A stretch of DNA of 64,000 bases, taken from the NCBI RefSeq assembly GCF_016056305.1, contig NZ_JAECZC010000011.1, forward strand, positions 55,753-119,752. Reading direction: 5' to 3'. The notes under the pieces were generated by a model. It was not told the origin of the DNA. It was given only the letters and a program-made list of their open reading frames with translations, and did no database searches. The translations under genes were made by a program, and so were the position numbers. Source of the DNA: Amazonocrinis nigriterrae CENA67. Lineage in GTDB: Bacteria; Cyanobacteriota; Cyanobacteriia; Cyanobacteriales; Nostocaceae. Of this stretch, positions 54,173 through 63,696 are shown in pieces. How positions within the stretch are numbered: position 1 is the first letter of the stretch; every line of letters starts with the position of its first letter.

Positions 54173-54490
54173 ATGCCAAAAATAATTGGCTTAGAAGGAA
54201 TGACTGTGGAAGAAGTAAACAAAGAAATCACAAAGGGTGCAAAGTTTGTCATTTTTCCTTACTGCTTTTCTATAATAATTTTAACGTTTAAACGGAGTTC
54301 TGAAATTCACTTTATTAAAGCTGGTGAAAATAGCCTAAAAAAAAGGCTGCCATTTATATTTATTTCATTCTTTTTAGGTTGGTGGGGTATACCTTAGGGA
54401 ATAATATATACAATTCAATGTCTTTTTACTAATTTTAGAGGTGGGAAAGACATCACTGATCAAGTAATTTCTACTCTTAGACAAACGTAG
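54173..54490 (+). pseudogene. Small membrane protein interrupted by an in-frame TAG
   Basis: The frame from ATG 54173 reads MPKIIGLEGMTVEEVNKEI, a hydrophobic segment, then FIFISFFLGWWGIP and TAG at 54395-54397. The frame continues as GIIYTIQCLFTNFRGGKDIT and DQVISTLRQT to TAG at 54488. In the family as I remember it the block is GWWGIPWGxIYTI..L..NF.GGKDVT, so the TAG replaces a TGG Trp codon by one base. The protein probably was a two-helix membrane protein of unknown role and is now truncated at 74 residues. Confidence 0.65.
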
Positions 54491-54510
54491 AATATAGCAG
54501 ATTTGCATTT

Positions 54511-55176
54511 TCAGCTAGGTTCATTTAAATAGGATAAAAATGTGTTGGCGATAATAGCAGCTTGAGTGCGATCGCGCAAATCTAATCTATTTAAAATATT
54601 AGTCACATGATTTTTTACTGTCCCTTCAGAGATATAGAGTTGTTGAGCAATTTCGCGGTTACTAGCGCCTGTAGCAATTAATCGTAAAACTTCTTTTTCT
54701 CTAGGAGTGAGTTCAGCTAAATTAGATGGTACAGATGTCGCTTGGGTTGATGGCATAGTGGAGAACTGAGTCAAAAGTTTTTTCACAATTCCTGGCCCTA
54801 GTTGTGTATAACCTTTATAAACTGCACGAATAGCAACAGCTAATTCTTCTGAAGGTGTATCTTTTAGTAAATAACCTATTGCCCCATTCTGCAATGCTGC
54901 TGTTACATATGCATCATCATCAAAGGTAGTTAAGACTAAGATTTTAACTCCGACAAAACGTTTTTGAATTTCCCGTGTGGCTGCAACTCCATCCATGACG
55001 GGCATTCTGATATCCATTAATACGACATCTGGCTGCAATTGTTCAACTAAATCAATGGCATTTTCACCATTTTCTGCCTCTCCTGCAACTTCTATATCTG
55101 GTTCTAATTCTAATAATGCTTTTAATCCTTGGCGAATTAAACTTTGGTCATCTACAAGTAACAATTTAATCATCAT
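54511..55176 (-). CDS. NarL/LuxR-family response regulator
   Basis: The 221-residue regulator has a receiver ([14 protein letters not shown]; phospho-Asp in [14 protein letters not shown]; Lys in [10 protein letters not shown]) and a C-terminal LuxR helix-turn-helix ([40 protein letters not shown]). Its ATG overlaps the stop of the upstream kinase gene by four bases, so the two form a classical two-component operon. It would bind as a dimer to short inverted sites; the conserved block upstream of the operon (56561-56585) and of the MNIO operon (52659-52683) is a candidate target. Confidence 0.95.
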   Translation of the reverse strand: MMIKLLLVDDQSLIRQGLKALLELEPDIEVAGEAENGENAIDLVEQLQPDVVLMDIRMPVMDGVAATREIQKRFVGVKILVLTTFDDDAYVTAALQNGAIGYLLKDTPSEELAVAIRAVYKGYTQLGPGIVKKLLTQFSTMPSTQATSVPSNLAELTPREKEVLRLIATGASNREIAQQLYISEGTVKNHVTNILNRLDLRDRTQAAIIANTFLSYLNEPS

Positions 55177-56438
55177 CTCAACCTTGGTAAGGGAATATCA
55201 ACTATAATTTGGCAACCAGAACCAGGCGCACTATGAATATTAAATTCACCACCTAGTGCTAAGGTGCGATCGCGCATACTTTGTAAACCAAATCCTGTGG
55301 TATTTTGTTTTAAATTAAAACCTTTACCATTATCTTGAATCATTAACCATAAACTACCTGTGATTGTAATTAATTCCAGTTTCACCTCTGTAGCATTTCC
55401 ATGTTTAGCAATATTTGTCAAGGATTCTTGGATAATGCGGTAAACAGCCGTACTAATTTCTATGGGAATATTATAATCAATTGTGATTCTACAAATAGGT
55501 GAAATTCCCGTTGAACGATAAAAATCTTCTAGAAGAATAGCAATTGCTTGTTCTAAAGATTTTTCTTGCAAGGGATGAGAACGCATAGTCGAAACAGATT
55601 GACGAACATCTTTGAGTGCATTAGAACCGAGTTCTTTTGCTCTTGCTAAAAATGTTTGCGCTTTGTTTGGATTAGATTGCCAAAGTTTCAAAGCAGTTTC
55701 TAATTGCAGATTTAATGCTGTTAAAGAGTGTCCGAGAGAATCATGAATTTCACGAGCAATGCGATTACGTTCTTCTAAGGTAGCTTGATTTTCAATTTGC
55801 ATCGCGTATTGGCGGAGTTTTTCGTTAGCACTAGCCAGCCTTTCTCGACTCTGCCGTTCAGATAAAACAGCATTCATCATCAACAATACAAAAACTAAAC
55901 TCAAGCCAAATGTTAGTGTCCAGTTTAAACTCAAAAACCGAAAGCGTTCTTGTCCTTGTTGTATTGATTGATAATTGAATAATTGATATTTGAGTTGTGT
56001 AGTTGATAAAGATAAGATAAACGATAGGCAGGTAACTATCAAACGCCCAGGTAATTCAAAAATTAGGCAACTGCGAGCAACTAAAATGATGTAGAGAAAG
56101 GGGAAAGGGCGAGAAAATCTCCCACCCACTAAACCAGTGATGGAAATCAAGATAATTTCACTGGCTGTATAGATTATCTTTGTTATCTTGTTTTTAGTGG
56201 GCAATCTTAAACCCATTAATGCAAAAATAATCAGACTAAAAAATGACAGTTCAGGTAAGATACCGCAAAATGACAGTTCAGGAAAAATACTGCAAATAGA
56301 AACTTCTGAATGTTTGTAGCGAAATCGTGGTGACGAGGGTGATAAAATGATTGGCAATACAGCGATCGCCAGTAGTATCCATTCCAAATAAAGCAGAGAA
56401 GGAAAAGGATGCTTTTTAATTTTAAATGGAAGACTCAT
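55173..56438 (-). CDS. NarL-type sensor histidine kinase (HisKA_3)
   Basis: The 421-residue kinase begins with several hydrophobic segments (about five or six helices to residue 195) and then shows the HisKA_3 phosphoacceptor [23 protein letters not shown] and a HATPase with [23 protein letters not shown] and [16 protein letters not shown]. It lacks a large periplasmic domain, so it probably senses the membrane state or a signal within the membrane, as LiaS or DesK types do. It is the first gene of the operon with the regulator. Its upstream region is shared with a divergent Spy-like gene. Confidence 0.9.
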   Translation of the reverse strand: MSLPFKIKKHPFPSLLYLEWILLAIAVLPIILSPSSPRFRYKHSEVSICSIFPELSFCGILPELSFFSLIIFALMGLRLPTKNKITKIIYTASEIILISITGLVGGRFSRPFPFLYIILVARSCLIFELPGRLIVTCLSFILSLSTTQLKYQLFNYQSIQQGQERFRFLSLNWTLTFGLSLVFVLLMMNAVLSERQSRERLASANEKLRQYAMQIENQATLEERNRIAREIHDSLGHSLTALNLQLETALKLWQSNPNKAQTFLARAKELGSNALKDVRQSVSTMRSHPLQEKSLEQAIAILLEDFYRSTGISPICRITIDYNIPIEISTAVYRIIQESLTNIAKHGNATEVKLELITITGSLWLMIQDNGKGFNLKQNTTGFGLQSMRDRTLALGGEFNIHSAPGSGCQIIVDIPLPRLR

Positions 56439-56849
56439 AAGCTGCTGCCCTTGATTTAAGAGTTAAGAGTTAGGAGTTAGGAGTTAGGAGTTATGACTTA
56501 TTAATTAGTAATGACGAGTAAGTAAATATTACAAAACTTATGTAATTAATTAGAATTTAGGCAAACAATAGCTGAAACCCTTATTTACATGTAGAGGCAA
56601 TTTATCAAGTATGTAATTTCACGTAAATTTTTTGATAAAATTTTCATAACTCTAACTTGTGTAGTTTTACAAAACCTTGTGTTCGTCCTAACTCTTCACT
56701 ACTATCTTTTAACAATTATCAGTCACATTGACCAAAACTGAATTATGACTAAAGTCATGGGTGTAAACGTGACTTTCTCCTCATGTGATTGCTGGGCGTG
56801 AATTTCTATGATGGTGACATCCAACCAGGAAGCAATCACGAGGTAGTAA
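56439..56849. other. Divergent promoter region between the kinase and Spy-like genes
   Basis: It has TTAGGAGTTAGGAGTTAGGA heptamer repeats close to the kinase start, the conserved 25-bp block at 56561-56585, and AT-rich DNA up to the Spy-like gene. An open frame at 56789 overlaps the Spy-like gene in another phase and is not called. Confidence 0.55.
56561..56585 (-). promoter_or_regulatory. Conserved 25-bp block upstream of the two-component operon
   Basis: It contains CAATAGCTGAAACCCTTATT and is nearly identical to 52659-52683, lying 122 bp upstream of the kinase start and about 265 bp from the divergent Spy-like gene. AATTTTTTGATAAAATTT lies further up. The same orientation relative to both minus-strand operons favours a regulatory role. 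Confidence 0.5.
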
Positions 56850-57356
56850 ATGAAACTGAAGGTATTATCATTGATAGCAGGAGCGATCGCTCTCACTTTA
56901 ACAGCAACTTCTTTTGTTGTTCAAGCACAAACAGCTTCTTCTTCACCTCTGCTAGTTGCACAAACAGCGAAAAAACAAAGGGGCCCTTGGAAAAATCTGG
57001 ATTTAACAGATGCACAAAAAGCCCAAATTCAGCAAATTCGACGCAATACACGCGCCCAAATTGAAGCAGTTTTCACCCCAGAACAAAAAGAAAAGTTAAA
57101 AGCGGCTTTTGAAGCACGTCGGGCCCAACGCCAAGCAGGCCAACGTCCAACAGGCCAACGCCAAGGCCCTTGGAAGAACTTTGCAGAATTGAATCTAACC
57201 CAAGCACAGAAAGACCAAATACGACAAATTCGGGAATCATCAAGACAACAAATTCAAGCAGTCCTGACTCCTGAACAGCAAGCGAAACTCAAGCAATTCC
57301 AAGAAAATGCGAGACAGCGCCACCAACAACGCCAACAAAATCAACAGAGTAATTAA
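56850..57356 (+). CDS. Spy/CpxP-like periplasmic LTxxQ-repeat protein
   Basis: The 168-residue protein starts with a signal peptide (KVLSLIAGAIALTLTATSFVVQAQ, cut near residue 27). The mature part contains two copies of an LTxxQ module: LTDAQKAQIQQIRRNTRAQ with FTPEQKEKL, and LTQAQKDQIRQIRESSRQQ with LTPEQQAKL, separated by a Gln/Arg-rich linker and the repeated GPWKN. This is the pattern of Spy and CpxP, periplasmic chaperones under envelope-stress control. It is divergent from the two-component operon, consistent with such control. Confidence 0.87.
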   Translation: MKLKVLSLIAGAIALTLTATSFVVQAQTASSSPLLVAQTAKKQRGPWKNLDLTDAQKAQIQQIRRNTRAQIEAVFTPEQKEKLKAAFEARRAQRQAGQRPTGQRQGPWKNFAELNLTQAQKDQIRQIRESSRQQIQAVLTPEQQAKLKQFQENARQRHQQRQQNQQSN

Positions 57357-57399
57357 TCTAGCATTAAAACACAGCATTGAAGTCTAACGCGATATTTCT

Positions 57400-57459
57400 A
57401 TGAAAAGTGTTATCTATCTTGTTGTATGCGCTGGTGTAATCTTTTTAGCTAAAAGTTAA
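57400..57459 (+). CDS. Possible 19-residue hydrophobic peptide
   Basis: ATG 57400 to TAA 57457 encodes MKSVIYLVVCAGVIFLAKS, a single hydrophobic stretch with a Lys at either end. It could be a small membrane peptide or chance. It lies 43 bp after the Spy-like gene. No ribosome binding site is clear. Confidence 0.2.
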   Translation: MKSVIYLVVCAGVIFLAKS

Positions 57460-57520
57460 ACAGGACTGTACAAGTATTATTTTCCATAGTAAAGATTTCA
57501 TAGACTTCTTGCAGAATATG

Positions 57521-57548
57521 GAAAGGAGACAAAGTTCAATCTCCTTTC
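57521..57548 (+). terminator. Rho-independent terminator after the Spy-like gene
   Basis: GAAAGGAGA (57521-57529) pairs with TCTCCTTTC (57540-57548), 9 bp with a 10-nt loop, followed by TTTTCCCTTTTT. It lies 165 bp after the stop. Confidence 0.65.
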
Positions 57549-57717
57549 TTTTCCCTTTTTGACAATAAAATTAAGGTGAGTTCAACGGATATAAAAAACC
57601 CCGCTTCCATTCTTCTCCCCATAGGGAGAGAGGCTTTGAAACCCTGATTTTTTCAACGCTCTAGTAAAAGTTAGGAGTTATGATTATGAGTTAATCATAA
57701 CTTCTAGCTTTTTTAGC

Positions 57718-57948
57718 ATGTCCAAGGAATTCGCCATCGGTAGTAAAGTGCGTGTTGTGGCACTACCGCCCTACGTGAAAACAGCAGATCCCATGCCAAT
57801 GTTACGCCCCCCAGATGTGATTAATACTGGTGAAGAGGGTATAGTCGTTGACCGTCGTCCTGGAGGATATTGGGGTATCCGCTTTGCTAAAGGAACCTTT
57901 CTTTTAGATAGCCAATACATTGAAAGCACAGACACCCCTCCTGGTTAG
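57718..57948 (+). CDS. sipA: SipA/DUF3148-type small regulatory protein
   Basis: The 76-residue protein reads MSKEFAIGSKVRVVALPPYV, ADPMPMLRPPDVI, GEEGIVVDRRPGGYW and FLLDSQYIE. This is the cyanobacterial SipA (NblS-interacting protein A) SH3-like fold, which stimulates the sensor kinase NblS that controls high-light and nutrient-stress genes. It is soluble. It sits alone before the very large hybrid kinase, with a repeat-rich gap between. Confidence 0.9.
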   Translation: MSKEFAIGSKVRVVALPPYVKTADPMPMLRPPDVINTGEEGIVVDRRPGGYWGIRFAKGTFLLDSQYIESTDTPPG

Positions 57949-57951
57949 GGA

Positions 57952-58075
57952 GCTTTCAAAGCAGGGGAGATGGGGAGCAGGGGAGATGGGGAGCATGGGA
58001 GCATAGGGAGCAGAGGAAATTTTTACTCAATTCCCAATTCCCCATTCCCAATTCCCAATCCCCAATTCCCATTCC
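57952..58075. repeat. GGGGAGCAGGGGAGATG and CCCAATTCCCAATTCC repeats
   Basis: The plus strand shows AGGGGAGATGGGGAGCAGGG units and then TTCCCAATTCCCCATTCCCA units, similar to those at 36350-36392 and 48875-49017. Confidence 0.7.
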
Positions 58076-58180
58076 ATGAAGTTTTAAGGACTTTTTGACA
58101 GAATAAGTTGTCATCGCGTATTAATTTAAACATATCTATTTATCTCCAATCACGACTTTAGCCCTGGATAAGGCTTAAGG

Positions 58181-61100
58181 ATGAAAGCACCACTATCTGA
58201 TAACGAACCAGAGAGAATTAAAAGTCTTTTAGACTATAAGATCCTCGATACTCCATCTGAAGCTGCCTTTGATGATCTCACTCGTTTAGCTTCGTATATT
58301 TGCGGTACTCCCATCGCTTTAATCAGCCTCATTGATACTAACCGCCAGTGGTTCAAGTCTAAAGTCGGTTTGGAAGCATTAGAAACACCTCGTGATATTG
58401 CATTTTGCACCCATGCGATTCTGCAATCTGAAGTTTTGATTGTGCCTGATGCAACATCTGATCAACGGTTTGCCACAAACCCGTTGGTGACCTCTGATCC
58501 CAATATCAGGTTTTATGCTGGTGTACCATTGACTAATGCTGAAGGATATGCATTAGGAACGCTTTGTGTAATTGATTATGTACCACGAAACCTTTCTTTA
58601 GAACAGGTCGAAGCATTACGAATTTTGGGCCACCAAGTCATCAAACAATTAGAACTGCGGCGTAACTTAGCTAGTTTGGTACTGGTGAACAATGAACGCA
58701 AACAGGTACAAAAGGTACGTCGGCAATTCTTCAAAAAGGTTGCTGGAGGTTTTGGGTTAGCGTTGGCAATTTTAATTCTAATTGGTGTGGTTTCTTATCA
58801 AAACACAAGGGTATTGATTAATACTAGCAATCAAGTTAAAAAAACCCAAAACCAAATTAATAGTCTCGAAGAACTGCTGTCCCTCATGAAGGATGCTGAG
58901 ACTGAACAACGAAGTTATATCCTCACTGGAGAAGAACGCGATCTCAAAGCATATGAGATAGCAGTTGTGGAAGTTGATCGCAAAATTGAGGAACTGAGGA
59001 ATTTAAAATTAGATAAACCCAGACAACAGCAATTCGACATACTGAAATTGTTAATAGTAGCCAAACTAACTGAACTCAAGCAAACTGTTGAGTTGCGCCA
59101 AAACAAGGGATTTTCAGCAGCATTGCAAATATTGCTGAAAAATAAGAGTGAAAATCGCATGGATATTATCCATGAACTAATTTATGAGATGCAGGGTCAG
59201 GAAAAGGCTTTGCTTGAGCAACAGTCAGAAGTAGCAAAAGACAGTGCTGAAAACTCAATTTTGACAACTGCGATCGCTATTTTTGCCAGTTTTCTAATTC
59301 TGACCATAGTCTACTATCTCATCTATCGTGAGGTGACTGAGCGCAAATTCACAGAGGAGACACTCAACAAAGAACGTAACTTTATTTCGGCAGTTTTAGA
59401 TACAGCCAGCGCCTTGGTAATCGTTCTCGACGCCCAAGGTCAAATCGTGCGCTTCAATCACGCTTGTGAGCAAATAACAGGTTACTCATTTGATGAGGTC
59501 AGGGGTAGGTATGTATGGAATTTGTTGTTACTTCCCGAAGAGGTGAAGTCCGTAAAAGCAGTGTTTGAACAATTGCGAACTGGTCAAGGCCCTAAAGGAT
59601 ATGAAAATTACTGGCTAACTAAAGATGGCAATCAACGACTAATTGCATGGTCAAACACAGTTTTAAAAGACTATGAAGGTTCAGTAGAATACATTATTTG
59701 CACTGGTATTGATATCAGCGATCGCAAACGCTCACAACAGCAATTAACGGCACAATATACCGTTACTCGTGTTTTAGCAGAGTCTACCACAATCCTCGAA
59801 GCCATGCCCCGAATTCTCCAAGGAATCTGCGAGAGTTTGGCATGGGATTTAAGTGAAATTTGGATGGTTGATCAGCAAGCAAATCTCCTACGTTTTCTCG
59901 ACATGTGGTATAAAATCTCTTTGGAAATGCAAGAGTTTGAAATACTAAGTCGGCAAACCACATTTGCTCCAGGAATGGGATTACCTGGTCGAGTTTGGGC
60001 TAGTGGTGAAGCTGTTTGGATGAGTAATGTTGTTGAAGATAGCAACTTTATCCGCTCTCAAATTGCTGCTGAAGCAGGATTGCACGGTGCTTTCGCTTTT
60101 CCTATTCGTAGTGGTAAAAAAATCGTCGGTGTGATTGCATGTTTTAGTCATAAAATCCTGCAACCTGACCAAAATTTAGCCAAAATTATGAATTCTATTG
60201 GTGAGCAAGTGGGGCAGTTTATCGAACGCAAACAAGCAGAAGAAGAAATTCAACGCCAAAACTTGCGATCGCAACTGTTTACGGAAATCACCTTGAAGAT
60301 TCGCCAGTCTCTGCAAATCACAGAAATTTTCCAAATTACTGTTAAGGAAGTACAAAAGATTCTCCACAGCGATCGCGTTTTGATCTATCAACCTTTGCCA
60401 GATAGATCTGCAAGCACTGTTGTTGAGGCAGTAGTTTCAGGCTGGCTGGCCATTAAAGAGCAAAAAATGACTGATTCTTATCTACGAGCAGAATATATAC
60501 AGCAGTATTATCTACAGCAATATCGGCAAACACGCAATTTGGGTTTCACTGAGTCAGATATAGTTGCAGTTAAAAAAAGCCACATGAAATTTCTGCAACA
60601 GTTTGGAGTCAAGTCTAATTTGGTTGTGCCGATTTTGGTCAAAGAAGAACTCTGTGGTTTGTTGATTGTGCATCAGTGCGGCAGTTCTCGCCAATGGTCT
60701 AGCTTTGAAACTCATCTGTTGCGGCAAATAGCTGACCAAGTAGGTATTGCCTTAGCCCAAGCCCAGATGTTAGATGCAGAAACTCAACAACGGCGAGAAC
60801 TCGAAATTGCCCGTCAGCAAGCTGAATTAGCTTCTAGAACCAAAAGCGCCTTTTTGGCTAACATGAGTCATGAAATCAGAACTCCGATGAATGCGGTGTT
60901 AGGGATGACCGATTTGATGTTAGAAACTCCCCTTAACGCCGAACAACGGGATTTCATGGGAACAATTCGCATTAGTGGAGATGCTTTATTAAGCCTGATC
61001 AACGAAATTTTGGATTTGTCCAAACTTGAGGCTGGGGAGATGAGTTTAGAAACTCTAGATTTTGACTTATCTACCTGTGTCGAAGAAGTTTTAGAATTAT

Positions 61101-63088
61101 TGGCTCCCCCAGCTCACAATAAAGGATTAGAAATTGCAGGATTGATTTATCGCAATGTTCCCACCCAACTACAAGGAGATGCTGGACGCTTGCGGCAAAT
61201 CCTCATGAACTTGCTCAGTAATGCCATCAAATTTACCAGTGATGGCGAAGTAGTGTTACGAGCCGAATTGCGATCGCAAACTCCCACCACTGCAACTATT
61301 CACTTTGCTGTCACCGATACCGGTCTTGGTATTACTCTAGAAGACCAAGGTAAACTCTTTACGCCATTTACTCAACTAGATGCCTCCACCACCCGCAAGT
61401 ATGGCGGTACAGGTTTGGGATTAGCTATTTGCAAACAACTAGTAAACTTAATGAAAGGAGAAATTGGAGTAGAAAGTAGTTTGGGGAAAGGATCTAAATT
61501 TTGGTTTGAGATTACTTTCAACAAACAACTTCACCCTGTTTCTGCAATCGATGATGGCGGACTTTTACGTAATAGACGTATGTTAGTGGTGGATGATAAC
61601 GCTGCTAATCGTAAAATCATCCAGCATCAAGCTAGCCGTTGGGGGGTACTAGTTGATGAAGCAGCTTCTGCTGCTACAGCCCTCAAAGCGATGCAGATGG
61701 CTGTAGAGCAGAAAATGCCTTATGATTTAGCTTTGATTGACATGCAAATGCCAGACATGGATGGCATAACATTGGTAGCGCAAATTAAAGCCAATTCTGC
61801 GATCGCTTTTATACCTTTGGTTTTGCTGACCACCACCAATCAAAGAGAGTCAGCACAACGCTCATTAAATACAGGATTTGCCAGTTATTTGGTCAAACCT
61901 GTGAAAGCATCCCGACTCCTCGATTCCATCATGACTATTTTGGGAACCCAGCTAGAAGAGGAGGCAGGAGGTGAGTCCACTTGCCATCTTGGCTTGTTGC
62001 CAGATGGCAAAGTGGCGTTCCCCGTAGGGGTTCTCGTACCCCTACGCTTAAGCAAGCTACGTGTTAGCGTCTTTGAAGGAGAAGAGTACCCCAAGGGCAG
62101 AAAGCAGAAAGTAGGAGGTGAGTCCACTTGCTGTCTTAGTGAGTTTACTTACCCTCTTGGCTGTTGCCAAGATGGCAAAGTGGCCAACCCAAAGGGTTGT
62201 TGCCGAGATGACAAAGTAGTAAACCCAAAAAGCAGGAGGCAGGAGGCAGGAGTGAAAAATTTAGAATATAGCAGCGATGATATTTGTGTTGATTCCTGTT
62301 TTTTGCAGCCCAAGTTAAGAATTTTGCTAGCTGAAGATAATCTCGTAAATCAGAAAGTAGCCTTAAAGCAACTTCAAAGCATGGGCTATGGTGCCGATGT
62401 TGCTGCCAATGGGCAAGAAGTTTTGCAGCTATTAGAAAAAAAACCTTACGATTTGATTCTCATGGATTGCCAAATGCCCATTCTTGATGGTTTGGAAACC
62501 ACAAAAGCAATTCATTCATGGGAAGAAAACCGTTTTGCTAGTCATCGTCGCCCAGTGGTGATTGCGATGACAGCTAATGCCATGAAAGAAGATAAACAAA
62601 TGTGTCTAGATGCTGGAATGGACGACTATTTAAGTAAGCCAATCATCAAAGAAAAATTACTAGCAGCGCTAGAATATTGGGCAAGTTTTATATTGTCTAC
62701 GCCAGAGGCAGTTAGCTTTGACCAGACAGTTGCCACAGTAAATGTAGATGCAGTTGATTTACCAATTAATTGGGAACGCCTACATGAAATGTCAGACAAT
62801 GACCCAGAATTTGAATTAGATCTATTGCAGATATTTGTTGAAGATATTCAAGAGCATATAGAGTTAACCAAAACTGCGATCGCTGCAAACGACTTTCAGC
62901 AATTAGCCAAAGAAGCCCATCAAATCAAAGGTGCTAGTGCCAACGTTGGAGCTACATTTATGCAACTGACCGCAGAAAAACTAGAAAAACTAGCTCATAA
63001 CCGAGAGTATCAAGGTACTACTAACTTAATCTCAGATTTAGAAGAGTTTCTCAAACGCATTCAAGAATTTTTAATCAAAAGTCAATAG
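58181..63088 (+). CDS. GAF-CHASE3-PAS-GAF-GAF hybrid histidine kinase with two receivers and HPt
   Basis: Order in 1635 residues: GAF (about 20-165), transmembrane helix (about 190-208), CHASE3 (about 215-350), a second helix (about 362-382), PAS (about 400-515), two GAF domains (about 530-680 and 695-870), HisKA with [19 protein letters not shown] (near 890), HATPase with [13 protein letters not shown] and TGLGLAI, receiver 1 (about 1130-1255; [14 protein letters not shown]), an odd 100-residue insert, receiver 2 (about 1377-1500; [13 protein letters not shown]) and an HPt (about 1535-1635) with [14 protein letters not shown] phosphorelay within one chain is expected. The insert (about 1262-1358) is repeat-derived, see the separate entry. 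Confidence 0.9.
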   Translation: MKAPLSDNEPERIKSLLDYKILDTPSEAAFDDLTRLASYICGTPIALISLIDTNRQWFKSKVGLEALETPRDIAFCTHAILQSEVLIVPDATSDQRFATNPLVTSDPNIRFYAGVPLTNAEGYALGTLCVIDYVPRNLSLEQVEALRILGHQVIKQLELRRNLASLVLVNNERKQVQKVRRQFFKKVAGGFGLALAILILIGVVSYQNTRVLINTSNQVKKTQNQINSLEELLSLMKDAETEQRSYILTGEERDLKAYEIAVVEVDRKIEELRNLKLDKPRQQQFDILKLLIVAKLTELKQTVELRQNKGFSAALQILLKNKSENRMDIIHELIYEMQGQEKALLEQQSEVAKDSAENSILTTAIAIFASFLILTIVYYLIYREVTERKFTEETLNKERNFISAVLDTASALVIVLDAQGQIVRFNHACEQITGYSFDEVRGRYVWNLLLLPEEVKSVKAVFEQLRTGQGPKGYENYWLTKDGNQRLIAWSNTVLKDYEGSVEYIICTGIDISDRKRSQQQLTAQYTVTRVLAESTTILEAMPRILQGICESLAWDLSEIWMVDQQANLLRFLDMWYKISLEMQEFEILSRQTTFAPGMGLPGRVWASGEAVWMSNVVEDSNFIRSQIAAEAGLHGAFAFPIRSGKKIVGVIACFSHKILQPDQNLAKIMNSIGEQVGQFIERKQAEEEIQRQNLRSQLFTEITLKIRQSLQITEIFQITVKEVQKILHSDRVLIYQPLPDRSASTVVEAVVSGWLAIKEQKMTDSYLRAEYIQQYYLQQYRQTRNLGFTESDIVAVKKSHMKFLQQFGVKSNLVVPILVKEELCGLLIVHQCGSSRQWSSFETHLLRQIADQVGIALAQAQMLDAETQQRRELEIARQQAELASRTKSAFLANMSHEIRTPMNAVLGMTDLMLETPLNAEQRDFMGTIRISGDALLSLINEILDLSKLEAGEMSLETLDFDLSTCVEEVLELLAPPAHNKGLEIAGLIYRNVPTQLQGDAGRLRQILMNLLSNAIKFTSDGEVVLRAELRSQTPTTATIHFAVTDTGLGITLEDQGKLFTPFTQLDASTTRKYGGTGLGLAICKQLVNLMKGEIGVESSLGKGSKFWFEITFNKQLHPVSAIDDGGLLRNRRMLVVDDNAANRKIIQHQASRWGVLVDEAASAATALKAMQMAVEQKMPYDLALIDMQMPDMDGITLVAQIKANSAIAFIPLVLLTTTNQRESAQRSLNTGFASYLVKPVKASRLLDSIMTILGTQLEEEAGGESTCHLGLLPDGKVAFPVGVLVPLRLSKLRVSVFEGEEYPKGRKQKVGGESTCCLSEFTYPLGCCQDGKVANPKGCCRDDKVVNPKSRRQEAGVKNLEYSSDDICVDSCFLQPKLRILLAEDNLVNQKVALKQLQSMGYGADVAANGQEVLQLLEKKPYDLILMDCQMPILDGLETTKAIHSWEENRFASHRRPVVIAMTANAMKEDKQMCLDAGMDDYLSKPIIKEKLLAALEYWASFILSTPEAVSFDQTVATVNVDAVDLPINWERLHEMSDNDPEFELDLLQIFVEDIQEHIELTKTAIAANDFQQLAKEAHQIKGASANVGATFMQLTAEKLEKLAHNREYQGTTNLISDLEEFLKRIQEFLIKSQ
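61966..62255 (+). repeat. Palindromic repeat DNA inserted in frame between the two receivers
   Basis: AGGAGGTGAGTCCACTTGC occurs at 61966-61984 and again at 62113-62131. TTGCCATCT...AGATGGCAA (61981-62010) and CGTAGGGG...CCCCTACG (62023-62046) are perfect hairpins. The code reads [18 protein letters not shown] and later [12 protein letters not shown], Cys- and Gly-rich and unlike any receiver linker. The frame stays open throughout. Confidence 0.75.
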
Positions 63089-63169
63089 CAAAGAATTTGA
63101 TTGTAGGTGACAATTAGCAACATCTCTTTGTGTCTTTGTGACGGCAGTCGCTACAACGGAGGAAACCTC

Positions 63170-63213
63170 ACGCCAGTTTGCTCAAGTCGGGAAACCCGCC
63201 CACGCAACTGGCT
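63170..63213. repeat. Interspersed repeat, inverted relative to 41611-41654
   Basis: ACGCCAGTTTGCTCAAGTCG and GGAAACCCGCCCACGCAACT are followed by GGCT. It continues with CCGCAACGCGCTGCCTCACC, and nearby are ACAAAGACACAAAG repeats (63121-63285). It lies between the hybrid kinase and the anchored protein gene. Confidence 0.75.
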
Positions 63214-63300
63214 CCGCAACGCGCTGCCTCACCTTTGTGTTAAAAAATTAAAGTACCACAAAAGACACAAAGACACAAAGGATTCAAGATCAGCAACTAT

Positions 63301-63696
63301 TTAGCGTCGAACTTGGTTAGAGATATCTTCGCCTGCCTGTGCTGCACTATCGCGTACATCTTTAGCAGTTTCCTTGGCGCCCTTTACGTAACCTGAACCA
63401 AATTCTTTAAAAGCTTCTCCTGACTGTTGCCCAATTCTCTGTAGTCTTTCACCAGGAGAGTCTTCGGTTTCTCTCGCATCTTTAAACCACTGTCCTGTTG
63501 TTTTCGGTCTTTGGGCATCATTTTGTTCTACCTTTTCACGAACTCTCTCACCCAAGGATTTGTCATTGTTTCTGAGATCAACATTTGTTGTCAGCACTAA
63601 AACACCAACTAGGACAACAGCAAAAAAACGCTTTACTTGAAGACTATTAAGTAAGGAACTGATGTAAGCATTTGTCCTAGAAAATAAATTTAACAT
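63301..63696 (-). CDS. Membrane-anchored or exported helical stress-type protein
   Basis: The 131-residue protein has one hydrophobic segment (VKRFFAVVLVGVLVLTTNV) near the N-terminus and a charged mature part (SLGERVREKVEQNDAQRPKT) ending in a LEA-like helix (GYVKGAKETAKDVRDSAAQAGEDISNQ). It resembles the protein at 14926-15372 in architecture, though not clearly homologous. Likely outside the cytoplasm and stress-related; function unknown. It is convergent with the hybrid kinase. Confidence 0.65.
   Translation of the reverse strand: MLNLFSRTNAYISSLLNSLQVKRFFAVVLVGVLVLTTNVDLRNNDKSLGERVREKVEQNDAQRPKTTGQWFKDARETEDSPGERLQRIGQQSGEAFKEFGSGYVKGAKETAKDVRDSAAQAGEDISNQVRR

Noticed and set aside
52659..56585. 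The 25-bp pair read as ends of a 3.9-kb composite transposon
   Set aside because: The copies are direct, have no transposase between them and sit at the same distance before two operons, so a regulatory reading fits better.
63107..63304. 65-codon plus-strand frame after the hybrid kinase
   Set aside because: It is made of interspersed repeat and ACAAAGACACAAAG units and has no protein-like features.
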